The position numbers were made by a program, and so were the translations under genes. Source: DATARH01 sp046724035 (GTDB lineage: Bacteria; Pseudomonadota; Alphaproteobacteria; ATCC43930; CGMCC-115725). Taken from it: DNA of 10,496 nt. The notes beneath the pieces are model-generated. The model was not told the DNA's origin. It made no database searches and saw nothing but the letters and a program-made list of their open reading frames with translations. Of this stretch, positions 1-7,017 are shown piece by piece. Each line of letters starts with the position of its first letter. Within the stretch, counting starts at the first letter, position 1. Location: the NCBI GenBank assembly GCA_046724035.1, contig JBKOVT010000047.1, positions 1 through 10,496 of the forward strand. The letters are read 5' to 3'.

Positions 1-1
1 G

Positions 2-679
2 CGCGTGCTGCCCACGCTCTGGATTTGCGACGAGCGGCTGGAGAAATTGCTCGCCCGACGCAAGCCGTTCCTCACAGCCAAGCGCCTTCTGAGCAACCAG
101 GTGTTCCGCGATCTATACGGCACCGACACGATCGAACCCGACCAGCGGCTCAAGATCACCAGCCTGACCTTCGTCTTCACCGATCTTCAGGGCTCGACCG
201 AGCTGTACCAGCGGGTCGGCGACATCGTCGCCTTTGATCTGGTGCGGGCACATTTCCGGGTATTGAACGAGATCGTCGCGGCGGAAGGCGGTGCCGTGGT
301 CAAGACAATCGGCGACGCAGTGATGGCAACCTTCCCCACCCCGGACCGCGCGGTCGCCGCCGCTTTGCGCATCCGCGACGCGATGCGCGCGCTTAACGCC
401 GAGCGGGGCGGCGAGGACCTGCTGCTCAAGATCGGCATTCACGAGGGGCCGTGCCTCGCGGTCGTCTTGAACAACCGGCAGGACTATTTCGGTCAGACCG
501 TCAACATCGCCGCACGGGTGCAGGGACTTGCGGATTCCCGCTCGATCTATGTCACCGGTCCGGTAGTGGGGCATCCGGTGACGGCGCACTTGCTGGCGAC
601 CAGCGGGGTCAACCCGGTGCCGCATCAGCGTCAGTTGCGCGGTATTCCCGAGGCCGTTCCGGTCTACGAAATCCCCTGA
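2..679 (+). CDS. Class III adenylate cyclase, C-terminal part (5' truncated by window edge)
   Basis: The reading frame is open from the first bases, so the true start lies outside the window. Numbering below counts from the GTG at 5. The catalytic domain covers about residues 50-224. It shows the first metal aspartate in FTDLQGST (D60), the second in GDAVMATF (D104), the adenine-selecting pair K100 (in VVKTIGD) and D160 (in DYFGQTVN), and the transition-state pair N167 and R171 (VNIAAR). This K/D pair fits ATP-to-cAMP chemistry rather than cGMP. The preceding stretch (LYGTDTIEPDQRLKI, then the FTD strand) resembles soluble alphaproteobacterial cyclases that carry an N-terminal DUF5939 domain; that domain would be mostly upstream and is inferred. 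No membrane segment is visible in the part present. The gene ends 25 bp before the EamA gene. All catalytic residues are intact, so I expect an active enzyme. Confidence 0.9.
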   Translation, partial: RVLPTLWICDERLEKLLARRKPFLTAKRLLSNQVFRDLYGTDTIEPDQRLKITSLTFVFTDLQGSTELYQRVGDIVAFDLVRAHFRVLNEIVAAEGGAVVKTIGDAVMATFPTPDRAVAAALRIRDAMRALNAERGGEDLLLKIGIHEGPCLAVVLNNRQDYFGQTVNIAARVQGLADSRSIYVTGPVVGHPVTAHLLATSGVNPVPHQRQLRGIPEAVPVYEIP

Positions 680-704
680 CCCGAAATTCGCGGCCGTATA
701 CCGA

Positions 705-1598
705 ATGAGACCGCCGGCCGGGCGGGGCGGGCCGCCGCGGATCGTCTATTTTTACCTCGCGGTCATCGTCGTCACCTGGGCCGCCAATTGGCCGATGATG
801 AAGCTGGCGCTCGGCGACGCGCCGCCGCTTGTCTTCGTGCTGCTGCGCCTGGTCGGCACGATCGTTCTGCTCGCTCCGGCCTTGCGCGCGATGCGGGTGC
901 CCTTGCTGCCGATCCCGGGCGAGCGCCTCGGGCTCTTTTGGGTTGGCCAGCTCCAGGTCGCCGCCTTTCTGGTGTTCGCGATCCTCGGCCTCTCGATCGA
1001 AGCCGCGGGCCGCGCGATCGTCCTGGCCTACACCTTCTCGCTATGGGCGATTCCGATCGGGCTGTTGCTTGGCGTCGAGCGGCTCGGCCGCTTCCATCTG
1101 ATCGGCGCCGCGATCGGTTTTGCCGGGCTCGTGCTGTTTATGAACCCAGCGCTTGTCGATTGGACGAGCGCCCGGACACTGTTGGGCAATGCCTTTCTGC
1201 TGCTCTCGGCGATGACCTGGGCGCTCGGCAGTTGCCTGTATCGCCGCCGCATCTGGCGCACCCCCTTCTGGACGCAGACCTTCTGGCAGCTCGCGGTCAG
1301 CGCGCCCATCGTGATCGTTTTCGCCTTGCCGCAGATCGGCGGCGACCCGATCCATTGGTCGCCGGCCCTCTTTGCGATCCTCGCCTACAACTGGGTCGTT
1401 ACGACCGCGCTCGGCTATTTCCTATGGGCGGTCGTGTTGACCGCGATGCCGGCCGCGGCGGCGGGGCAGGTCTTGGCGCTGACCCCGGTTGGCGGGTTTC
1501 TGATCTCAACCGCGATCTTCGGGGGCGCCGTTACTGCCGATGTCATCGTCGCGATCGCGCTGATCGTGGCCGGCATCATCCTGACGCTGCGCCGCTGA
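705..1598 (+). CDS. EamA/DMT-family permease
   Basis: This 297-residue protein has about ten hydrophobic segments between residues 12 and 295 and the two-fold repeat expected of drug/metabolite transporter (DMT, EamA) permeases. The first repeat begins with YLAVIVVTWAANWPMMKLAL, where the W-(A/G)-x-N-(W/F) pattern after the first helix is typical. The second begins near residue 160 with GNAFLLLSAMTWALGSCLYR. A short Arg-rich N-terminus and the C-terminal LTLRR are cytoplasmic by the positive-inside rule. Length matches the family (about 290-310). Substrate cannot be read from sequence; EamA proteins export amino acids, metabolites or drugs. It follows the cyclase gene by 25 bp with no obvious terminator, so cotranscription is possible. 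The Shine-Dalgarno before the ATG is poor, so the start is the least certain part. Confidence 0.88.
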   Translation: MRPPAGRGGPPRIVYFYLAVIVVTWAANWPMMKLALGDAPPLVFVLLRLVGTIVLLAPALRAMRVPLLPIPGERLGLFWVGQLQVAAFLVFAILGLSIEAAGRAIVLAYTFSLWAIPIGLLLGVERLGRFHLIGAAIGFAGLVLFMNPALVDWTSARTLLGNAFLLLSAMTWALGSCLYRRRIWRTPFWTQTFWQLAVSAPIVIVFALPQIGGDPIHWSPALFAILAYNWVVTTALGYFLWAVVLTAMPAAAAGQVLALTPVGGFLISTAIFGGAVTADVIVAIALIVAGIILTLRR

Positions 1599-1642
1599 TC
1601 CCTCCGTGCTAGCTTGCCGCAGACAGGCGAGGGAGGAGCGCA

Positions 1643-2275
1643 ATGGCCAAGGGCATCCTGATCGCGGCGATGGATTTCTCAGATGTCGCGGAGGACGAGT
1701 TTCACGATTGGTACGACATGGAGCATGTCCCGGAGCGGCTGCGCGTCCCCGGTTTTCTGAATGCTGAGCGTTGGATCGGCAGCAAGAACCCGAAAATCTC
1801 GATCGCTCTTTATGATCTCGATGCTGTCGGCGTCCTGCACAGCCCGGCCTATCTCGCGGTCGGCGGCGCCAATGGCACGCCCTGGACCAAGCGGGTCACG
1901 GGCCGCACCCGCATGATCATCCGCCTCGAAGGCGAGCAGATCCGGCCGGGCGATGCGCTGGCGCCGTCGGGCGCCAATGCCTTGCTGCTGATCGCGATGA
2001 ATGTCGCGCCGGAGCAGGAGGGCGAGTTCAACGAGTGGTACAACACGGAGCACCTGCCGCAGCTCGGCGCGGTGCCCGGCGTCTTGGCGGCTCGGCGCTA
2101 CGGTGGCGCCGGCGCGACGCAGCGCTATGCGGCGATCTATCATTTCGCCCATCCCGATGTACCGAATTCCCAAGCCTGGAAGAGCGCGGCCAACACGCCA
2201 TGGACCGAGCGCATGCGGCCGCATTTCCGCGATTTTCTGCGCATCGACGCCCGCCCTTACACCCGAAAAAACTGA
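1643..2275 (+). CDS. Tandem-domain alpha/beta-barrel-like protein (EthD/Dabb-like), function unknown
   Basis: A 210-residue soluble protein built of two similar halves. Residues 18-45 contain EFHDWYDMEHVPERLRVPGF, and residues about 127-154 contain EFNEWYNTEHLPQLGAVPGV. Each is preceded by a beta strand (ILIAAMDFS and LLLIAMNVA) and each half ends with a TPWTxR motif (residues about 79-83 and 184-189). The E-W-Y-x-x-E-H-(V/L)-P signature followed by PG(F/V)xxAxR(W/Y) resembles the ferredoxin-like dimeric alpha/beta-barrel superfamily (EthD, ABM and related), so one chain probably folds as an internal pseudo-dimer. The conserved His in each EH(V/L)P motif is a candidate functional residue. I do not recognise a specific enzyme. 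A strong Shine-Dalgarno, GGGAGGAG at 1631-1638, fixes the start. It lies 44 bp after the EamA gene and converges on the TauE/SafE gene with 20 bp between stops. Confidence 0.85.
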   Translation: MAKGILIAAMDFSDVAEDEFHDWYDMEHVPERLRVPGFLNAERWIGSKNPKISIALYDLDAVGVLHSPAYLAVGGANGTPWTKRVTGRTRMIIRLEGEQIRPGDALAPSGANALLLIAMNVAPEQEGEFNEWYNTEHLPQLGAVPGVLAARRYGGAGATQRYAAIYHFAHPDVPNSQAWKSAANTPWTERMRPHFRDFLRIDARPYTRKN

Positions 2276-2295
2276 TCTGCCGTCGTCGCTCGCGA

Positions 2296-3102
2296 CTACC
2301 AGCCGAGGCTCGATCGCAGCATGACGATGCCGGTCGCGGCGAGCGCGCCGGCGAACACCCGGCTCAGATTTTCGGCCCTGACATGCTGTGCGAGCCGCGC
2401 GCCGAACCAGGCCGCGACCGCCTGCGCCGGCGCGATGCAGGCCCACATCGACAGGTTGATCGAGCCGAGATTGCCCCCGTCCCATAGCGAAGCCGATCCG
2501 AATGCCGCGACGAGCGTCCCTGGCAGACTGACGACGACACCGACCGCCGCGGCGCGGCCGATGCTTTTGTGCATCGGCACGCCGGACAGCACCATGACGA
2601 TGTTCGTCAGAATGCCGCCGCCAACGCCGGCAAAGCCTGAGACGACGCCGATGCTGATACCGGCGAGGTGGCGGAAATTGCCGTTTGGCGGCCGCTCAAC
2701 AATCGGCCGGAAACGGGTCGGCGCGGCGAAGCGCACCGCTGCCATCAGCGTGAACAGACCGAACACCCCGGTCAGGGCGCTGCCACGGAGATGCGGCGCC
2801 ACGAGCTGCGCGCCGACAACGCCGATCGCGATGCCGGGACCCCATTCGCGCAGAAAGGCGAGATCGGTATTGCCGGCCCGCCAATGGCTGAACGAGGAAG
2901 CAAGAGCGGCCGGCAGGATTGCGGCCAGCGAGGTGGCCACGGCGATATGCGCGGCCTGGTCGGCTGACGCTCCGGCGCTCACTAGGCCGTAATACATGAC
3001 CGGCACGATGACGATGCCGCCGCCGATCCCGATCAGGCCCGCGAGCAACCCGGCGGCGGCGCCGGAGACGATGCCCAGGCTAATGAGCCACAAGACGCTC
3101 AT
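2296..3102 (-). CDS. TauE/SafE-family anion permease
   Basis: This 268-residue integral membrane protein has about eight hydrophobic segments and the internal duplication of the TauE/SafE (DUF81) family. The diagnostic glycine-rich motifs are GLIGIGGGIVIVPVM (residues 22-36) and GFAGVGGGILTNIV (156-169), the latter followed by HKSIGRAAAVGVV. Characterised relatives move sulfite, sulfoacetate or other sulfur- and carbon-containing anions across the inner membrane; the substrate here is unknown. The frame is open upstream to 3312, but I place the start at the ATG at 3102 because GGGGGAGG lies 5 nt upstream (complement of 3108-3115), the protein then begins directly with a transmembrane helix, and the extension is Cys/Arg-rich and overlaps the small upstream gene. 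It is the second gene of a likely two-gene minus-strand operon, 50 bp behind the 45-residue ORF. Confidence 0.92.
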   Translation of the reverse strand: MSVLWLISLGIVSGAAAGLLAGLIGIGGGIVIVPVMYYGLVSAGASADQAAHIAVATSLAAILPAALASSFSHWRAGNTDLAFLREWGPGIAIGVVGAQLVAPHLRGSALTGVFGLFTLMAAVRFAAPTRFRPIVERPPNGNFRHLAGISIGVVSGFAGVGGGILTNIVMVLSGVPMHKSIGRAAAVGVVVSLPGTLVAAFGSASLWDGGNLGSINLSMWACIAPAQAVAAWFGARLAQHVRAENLSRVFAGALAATGIVMLRSSLGW

Positions 3103-3152
3103 TGCGGCCTCCCCCAATATTTGATTTGGCATACAGAAGAGCGGTTGCGGGC

Positions 3153-3290
3153 CTAGAAGCGGAGCCAGACCGCCACATCGTGTCGCCGCACATCCATGAC
3201 ACGCGCCAGCGCCTGCGCCGGGCGATGCGTCAGCGCGATGAGCACGACGCCGGTCAGCAGGCAGATCGCACCGGTAAGAATTTGTTCCAT
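3153..3290 (-). CDS. Small single-span membrane protein (45 aa), unrecognised
   Basis: A short ORF starting at the ATG complementary to 3288-3290 and stopping with TAG at 3153-3155. It is preceded at 5-nt spacing by GGGGAGG (complement of 3296-3302), almost the same ribosome-binding site as that of the next gene. The product begins MEQILTGAICLLTGVVLIAL: a hydrophobic helix at about residues 4-20, then a basic tail with repeated Arg and His (residues 21-45) ending VWLRF. An N-out or N-in single-pass inner-membrane protein is expected. The frame can be extended upstream to 3377, but that extension has no ribosome-binding site and would run through the operator. I do not recognise a family. Position just upstream of the TauE/SafE permease suggests an accessory subunit or small regulator of it; this is inference from context alone. 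Confidence 0.6.
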   Translation of the reverse strand: MEQILTGAICLLTGVVLIALTHRPAQALARVMDVRRHDVAVWLRF

Positions 3291-3361
3291 GGCTTCCTCC
3301 CCAGAAGCGCACTCGCCATCAACCAACAGGCGTATTTTTTGCTCGGGTGATCCGTGTCGTG

Positions 3362-3379
3362 GTGTGACGTACTTCACAC
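3362..3379. promoter_or_regulatory. CRP/FNR-type operator dyad
   Basis: GTGTGA-CGTACT-TCACAC is an inverted repeat with perfect 6-bp arms and a near-palindromic core (GTAC inside), so 16 of 18 positions are symmetric. The inner pattern TGTGA-N6-TCACA (3363-3378) equals the classical CRP consensus. It lies in the 183-bp region between two divergent transcription units, its centre about 80 bp from the start of the small membrane protein (minus) and about 103 bp from the SDR start (plus). I could not identify convincing -35/-10 hexamers on either side, so whether it activates or represses, and which side it serves, is unknown. Confidence 0.65.
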
Positions 3380-3473
3380 TTCGGGAAAAATATCGTCGCC
3401 CGTGCTCGTCTCTTCTCGCTGACAGCTAAGCCTGATACTCAGCACGCTCAGGCGCGGAGCGGAGGAGGGATGG

Positions 3474-4268
3474 ATGAACCGGCTCGACGGCAAGGTGGCA
3501 CTGATTTCCGGTGCGGCTCGCGGCATCGGCGCGCAAACCGCCCGGCTGATGGTCGAGGCCGGCGCCAAGGTCGCGGTCGGCGATGTGCTCGACGAGCGCG
3601 CCCGTGACACGGCGCGAGGGCTCGGTGAGGCGGCGCTCTATGTGCACCTCGATGTGACGAGCGAAGCGGATTGGCAGGCCGCGATCGATGCCGTGCTCGG
3701 CCGCTGGGGGCGGCTCGACATCCTCGTCAACAATGCCGGCTTATTCCTGGGCAAGGACATCGAAACGGCAGCGCTCGAGGAATGGCACCGCCTGTCCGCG
3801 GTCAATCTGACCGGCGTCTTTCTCGGCACAAAGCTGGCGCTCTCGGCATTGCGCGAGACGGCAAAGACGAGCCCCGAGGGCAGCGTCATCGTCAACCTCG
3901 CCTCGACTGCCGGGCTCGTCGGCTCGACCCAGGACCCGCTCTATTCGATGACAAAGGGCGGCGTGACGCTGTTCACCAAATCCGCCGCCCTCGAATTTGC
4001 CCGCAAGGGATACCGCATCCGGGTCAACTCGATACATCCCGGCACGATCGACACCGATATGGGCGACCAGGTGCTCGTCACTCGGGCGCGCAATCTCGGC
4101 ACCAACGATGTCGAGATGGCTCGGCGGCAGGTCATCGAGCGCCTGCCGATCGGCCGCATGGGGGTGCCCACCGATATCGCCAAGGGCATCGTCTTTCTCG
4201 CCTCGGACGATGCCGCCTTTATGACCGGCGCCGGGCTCGTGATCGACGGCGGCATCACCGCGCAATAA
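3474..4268 (+). CDS. Short-chain dehydrogenase/reductase (classical SDR, NAD-type)
   Basis: A 264-residue cytoplasmic oxidoreductase of standard classical-SDR length. It shows the cofactor glycine motif GAARGIG (residues 13-19), an aspartate at the end of the second strand (D37 in VAVGD), which favours NAD(H) over NADP(H), the NNAG motif (86-89), and the catalytic set N111, S144, Y157 and K161 (S-x12-Y-x3-K, as YSMTK). The C-terminus ends VIDGGITAQ, resembling the Lactobacillus brevis R-specific alcohol dehydrogenase and cyclopentanol/3-alpha-hydroxysteroid dehydrogenase group. The substrate is probably a secondary alcohol or ketone but is not determined by sequence. Two overlapping ATGs occur (3470 and 3474); only 3474 is in frame, with GGAGGAGGG at 3461-3469. 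It is divergent from the TauE/SafE unit and shares its operator-bearing intergenic region. A weak hairpin follows the stop. Confidence 0.93.
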   Translation: MNRLDGKVALISGAARGIGAQTARLMVEAGAKVAVGDVLDERARDTARGLGEAALYVHLDVTSEADWQAAIDAVLGRWGRLDILVNNAGLFLGKDIETAALEEWHRLSAVNLTGVFLGTKLALSALRETAKTSPEGSVIVNLASTAGLVGSTQDPLYSMTKGGVTLFTKSAALEFARKGYRIRVNSIHPGTIDTDMGDQVLVTRARNLGTNDVEMARRQVIERLPIGRMGVPTDIAKGIVFLASDDAAFMTGAGLVIDGGITAQ

Positions 4269-4276
4269 CGCCGCGG

Positions 4277-4306
4277 CCGGACCGGGCGCAACCCGAGCCC
4301 GGCCGC
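4277..4306 (+). terminator. GC-rich hairpin after the SDR gene (possible terminator)
   Basis: CCGGGC (4282-4287) pairs with GCCCGG (4297-4302) around a 9-nt loop. After a one-base bulge, CGG (4278-4280) continues the stem with CCG (4303-4305). It begins 9 bp after the SDR stop. No U-tract follows (GCTGCCGTTCAAC), so it is not a textbook intrinsic terminator and may allow read-through into the next gene. Confidence 0.35.
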
Positions 4307-4351
4307 TGCCGTTCAACTAAGAGGCGCGGCGGCATCGGATGAGGAAAGGTC

Positions 4352-4720
4352 ATGGCGCTCAAATTCGTGGTCGGGCTGTTCGAATCGAAGGGGATCGCCG
4401 AGGACGCGGTGAACCGGCTGAAATACGAGGGCGTCGCGGCGGCCAACGTTTCCCTGCTGCTGATGCACGAAACGACGGCGGGGGTGCCGGCGGCGGTAAG
4501 CCCCGAGCTGGCGGCGCTCGAAGTCGACCCGTTTATCGTCGGCGATGTCCGCGAGGGCTACGCGCCCTTTATTCATAACGGCGAGACCGCGGTGTTTGTG
4601 CGGACCCATTCCGACGACGAGATCGATCTCGCGGTCGCGACGATCCGGCTTTACGCGCCGATCAAGATCAAGGTCGTCGCGAGCGGCGAGGGCGCGCCCC
4701 TTTCCCACGACATTCTGTAG
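4352..4720 (+). CDS. Small stress-protein-like ferredoxin-fold protein, function unknown
   Basis: A 122-residue soluble protein. Residues 3-36 (LKFVVGLFESKGIAEDAVNR onward to VSLLLM) read as a beta strand, a helix that begins with an acidic (A)EDAV pattern, and a second strand. This arrangement resembles the N-terminus of general-stress 17M/YflT-like domains (VVGxFxSxxxAExAVxxLxxxG). The second half (VFVRTHSDDEIDLAVATIRL, residues 81-100, then IKIKVV) repeats a strand-helix-strand unit. No catalytic or metal motif is visible and there are no cysteines or membrane segments. A clear ribosome-binding site GAGGAAAGG (4341-4349) precedes the ATG. It ends 32 bp before the RecD2-type helicase gene in the same orientation, so the two are probably transcribed together. 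The family match is by eye and tentative. Confidence 0.75.
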   Translation: MALKFVVGLFESKGIAEDAVNRLKYEGVAAANVSLLLMHETTAGVPAAVSPELAALEVDPFIVGDVREGYAPFIHNGETAVFVRTHSDDEIDLAVATIRLYAPIKIKVVASGEGAPLSHDIL

Positions 4721-4752
4721 CCGCCTGACCGCCGTCGCGCCATCATGAGCGG

Positions 4753-6978
4753 ATGGCGCGGACAGCATCGCAAACCAGCGAGGACAGCGAGGTCCTCGCG
4801 GGGCTCGTCGAACGGGTCGTGTTTCACAGCCCCGAGACCGGCTTCTGCGTGCTGAAAATCGAGGCGCGCGGCCGGCGCGAGCCGGTGACGATCGTCGGCC
4901 ATGCGCCCTTGATCTCGGCCGGCGAATTCGTGCAGGCGAGCGGCAGCTGGGCCAATGACCGCACCCATGGTCTGCAATTTCGCGCCTCCTTCCTGAAGGG
5001 GACGGCGCCGACGACCCCGGCCGCAATCGAGAAATATCTCGGCTCGCGGATGATCCGCGGCATCGGGCCGGTCTACGCGAAAAAGCTTGTCGCGGCCTTT
5101 GGCGATTCGGTCTTCGAGGTCATCGAGAACAACCCGGGCAGGCTGCGCCGCGTCCCCGGCATCGGCGCCAAGCGCGCCAAGCAGATCGCGGCGGACTGGG
5201 CGGCGCAGCGCACGATCCGGGAGATCATGCTGTTCCTGCACGAGCATGGCGTCGGCACCGCGCGCGCCATCCGCATCCACAAGCTTTACGGCGCCGATGC
5301 GGTACGGCTGATCTCGCAGGACCCATACCGGCTCGCGCGCGATATCCGTGGCATCGGCTTCAAGAGCGCCGACCAGATCGCGATGCGGCTCGGGATCGAC
5401 AAGACCGCGATGATGCGGGTGCGCGCCGGCATCTCGCACGCGCTGGCCGAGGCGATGGACGACGGTAATTGCGGTCTGCCGGTCGAGGAGTTGCTGCCGT
5501 TCACGGAGAGCTTGCTCGAGGTGCCGGCGAACCTGGTCGAGATCGCGCTTGCCGAGGAGATCGCCTCCGGCGCTGTCGTCGCCGACGAGGTCGAAGGCCG
5601 GCCCTGCGTCTTTCTCGCATCGCTCTACGAGGCCGAGCGCGACATCGCGGCCCGCCTCACCGCGCTTGCCGTCGGCAGCCCGCCCTGGCCGGCTATCGAT
5701 GCCGAGAAGGCCATACCCTGGGTCGAGCATCGCACCGGCCTTATTCTCGCCGACAGCCAGAGAGAGGCAATCCGAGTTGCGCTCGGCGCCAAAGTCCTGG
5801 TCGTCACCGGCGGACCCGGTGTCGGTAAGACGACGCTGGTCAATTCGCTGCTCAAGATCCTGCGCGCCAAATCGGTGGATGTGGCGCTGTGCGCGCCGAC
5901 GGGCCGCGCTGCGAAGCGCCTCGCCGACAGCACTGGCCTGGAGGCGATGACGATCCACCGCCTGCTCGAAGCCGACCCTTCCACGGGCGGCTTTCGGAGA
6001 GACGAGTCATACCCGCTGGAATGCGATCTTCTCGTCATCGACGAAACCTCGATGGTCGATGTGCCGCTGATGCGCGCCGTGCTGCGCGCCTTGCCGGAAA
6101 AAGCGGCGCTGTTGCTGGTCGGCGATGTTGATCAGCTGCCCTCGGTCGGGCCGGGGCAGGCCTTGGCCGACATCATCGCCTCGGGCGCCGTGCCGGTCGT
6201 GCGCCTCACCGAGATCTTTCGGCAATCGGCAGAGAGCCGCATCATCGCTAACGCGCACCGCATCAATCGCGGCGAGATGCCTGAGCTGGACCCGGTCGAG
6301 GGCGGCGATTTCTTTTTTGTCGAGGCGGCCGACGCTGAGGACGGCGTGCGCAAGATCCTCGCGCTCGTCAAGGACCGCATCCCGAAACGCTTCGGCTTGG
6401 ATCCCATTCGCGACATCCAGGTGCTATCGCCGATGAACCGCGGCGGGCTCGGCGCTCGCTCGTTGAACCTCGAATTGCAGCAGGCCCTCAACCCGCCGGG
6501 TGAGGCGCGCATCGAGCGCTTCGGCCAAGTGTTCGGCCCGGGCGACAAGGTCATGCAGATCGAGAACGATTACGACCGCGATGTCTATAATGGCGATCTC
6601 GGGATTGTGACGGGTCTCGATGCCGAGAGCGGCGAGCTCGCGGTCGATTTCGAGGGCCGCATCGTCAGCTATGAAAGCGGCGAACTCGACGAGCTGGCGC
6701 TCGCCTATGCGACGACGATCCACAAGAGCCAGGGTTCGGAATACAACGCGGTGGTCATCCCGCTGACGATGCAGCACTACCCAATGCTGCAGCGCAATCT
6801 CGTCTATACCGGCGTGACGCGCGGCAAGCGCCTCGTCGTCATCGTCGGACAGAAGCGCGCGCTCGCGATGGCGGTTCGCGGCGCCGGCGACAAACGCCGC
6901 TGGTCGAAACTGCGCGAGCGGCTCCGCGAGGCAGCGCAAGCACAAACGGCTGGCCCTGGCGGGCCAGCCGTTCGCTAG
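4753..6978 (+). CDS. recD2: RecD2-type ATP-dependent DNA helicase (SF1B)
   Basis: A 741-residue helicase of the RecD-like, RecBC-independent type, expected to unwind DNA 5' to 3' in repair or replication-stress tolerance. The N-terminus (about 13-85) looks like the OB-like domain of RecD2. Helix-hairpin-helix motifs follow at 101-145 (IRGIGPVYAKK; VPGIGAKRAKQ) and 164-212 (GIGFKSADQIA). The SF1 core shows Walker A GGPGVGKT (353-360), motif Ia APTGRAAKRL (381-390), Walker B VIDETSMVD (428-436), motif III GDVDQLPSVGPGQA (457-470), motif IV TEIFRQSAES (486-495), motif V TIHKSQGSEY (655-664) and motif VI YTGVTRGK (685-692). Length and order match full RecD2 (about 720-750). The start is the first in-frame ATG after an in-frame stop at 4726-4728; its ribosome-binding site is weak. 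The last codons overlap a strong hairpin. Confidence 0.95.
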   Translation: MARTASQTSEDSEVLAGLVERVVFHSPETGFCVLKIEARGRREPVTIVGHAPLISAGEFVQASGSWANDRTHGLQFRASFLKGTAPTTPAAIEKYLGSRMIRGIGPVYAKKLVAAFGDSVFEVIENNPGRLRRVPGIGAKRAKQIAADWAAQRTIREIMLFLHEHGVGTARAIRIHKLYGADAVRLISQDPYRLARDIRGIGFKSADQIAMRLGIDKTAMMRVRAGISHALAEAMDDGNCGLPVEELLPFTESLLEVPANLVEIALAEEIASGAVVADEVEGRPCVFLASLYEAERDIAARLTALAVGSPPWPAIDAEKAIPWVEHRTGLILADSQREAIRVALGAKVLVVTGGPGVGKTTLVNSLLKILRAKSVDVALCAPTGRAAKRLADSTGLEAMTIHRLLEADPSTGGFRRDESYPLECDLLVIDETSMVDVPLMRAVLRALPEKAALLLVGDVDQLPSVGPGQALADIIASGAVPVVRLTEIFRQSAESRIIANAHRINRGEMPELDPVEGGDFFFVEAADAEDGVRKILALVKDRIPKRFGLDPIRDIQVLSPMNRGGLGARSLNLELQQALNPPGEARIERFGQVFGPGDKVMQIENDYDRDVYNGDLGIVTGLDAESGELAVDFEGRIVSYESGELDELALAYATTIHKSQGSEYNAVVIPLTMQHYPMLQRNLVYTGVTRGKRLVVIVGQKRALAMAVRGAGDKRRWSKLRERLREAAQAQTAGPGGPAVR
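6946..6971. terminator. Perfect 11-bp hairpin between convergent genes (likely bidirectional terminator)
   Basis: ACGGCTGGCCC (6946-6956) and GGGCCAGCCGT (6961-6971) are exact inverted complements around a 4-nt TGGC loop. The structure lies inside the last codons of the helicase gene, whose stop is at 6976-6978, and 47 bp beyond the stop of the convergent exported-protein gene. The T-run is minimal: TTC on the plus strand, GTTTGTG on the minus strand. Stem quality and placement between convergent genes support termination in both directions; the short T-run argues for modest efficiency or Rho assistance. Confidence 0.6.
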
Positions 6979-7017
6979 GCTTCCCTCCGTAGGAGAGAAG
7001 CGGACCGCTACTTCAAA

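Noticed and set aside
1599..1634. TCCCTC...GAGGGA inverted repeat that would cover the ribosome-binding site of the tandem-domain gene
   Set aside because: The arms are only 6 bp with a 24-nt loop and the right arm is simply part of the Shine-Dalgarno; too weak to call a regulatory hairpin.
2321..2992. 223-residue plus-strand ORF opposite TauE/SafE
   Set aside because: It is Pro/Ala/Arg-rich with no motif, while the minus strand carries a clear membrane family with a good ribosome-binding site.
3103..3312. 70-residue N-terminal extension of the TauE/SafE protein
   Set aside because: It is Cys/Arg-rich and non-membrane, overlaps the small upstream gene, and a strong ribosome-binding site supports the ATG at 3102.
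3411..3439. Possible -35/-10 promoter before the SDR gene (CTGACA; GATACT)
   Set aside because: The hexamers do not have a workable spacing relative to each other, so I could not support a specific promoter.
4651..5958. 435-residue minus-strand ORF inside recD2
   Set aside because: It mirrors the codon structure of the helicase gene, shows no motif and has no ribosome-binding site.
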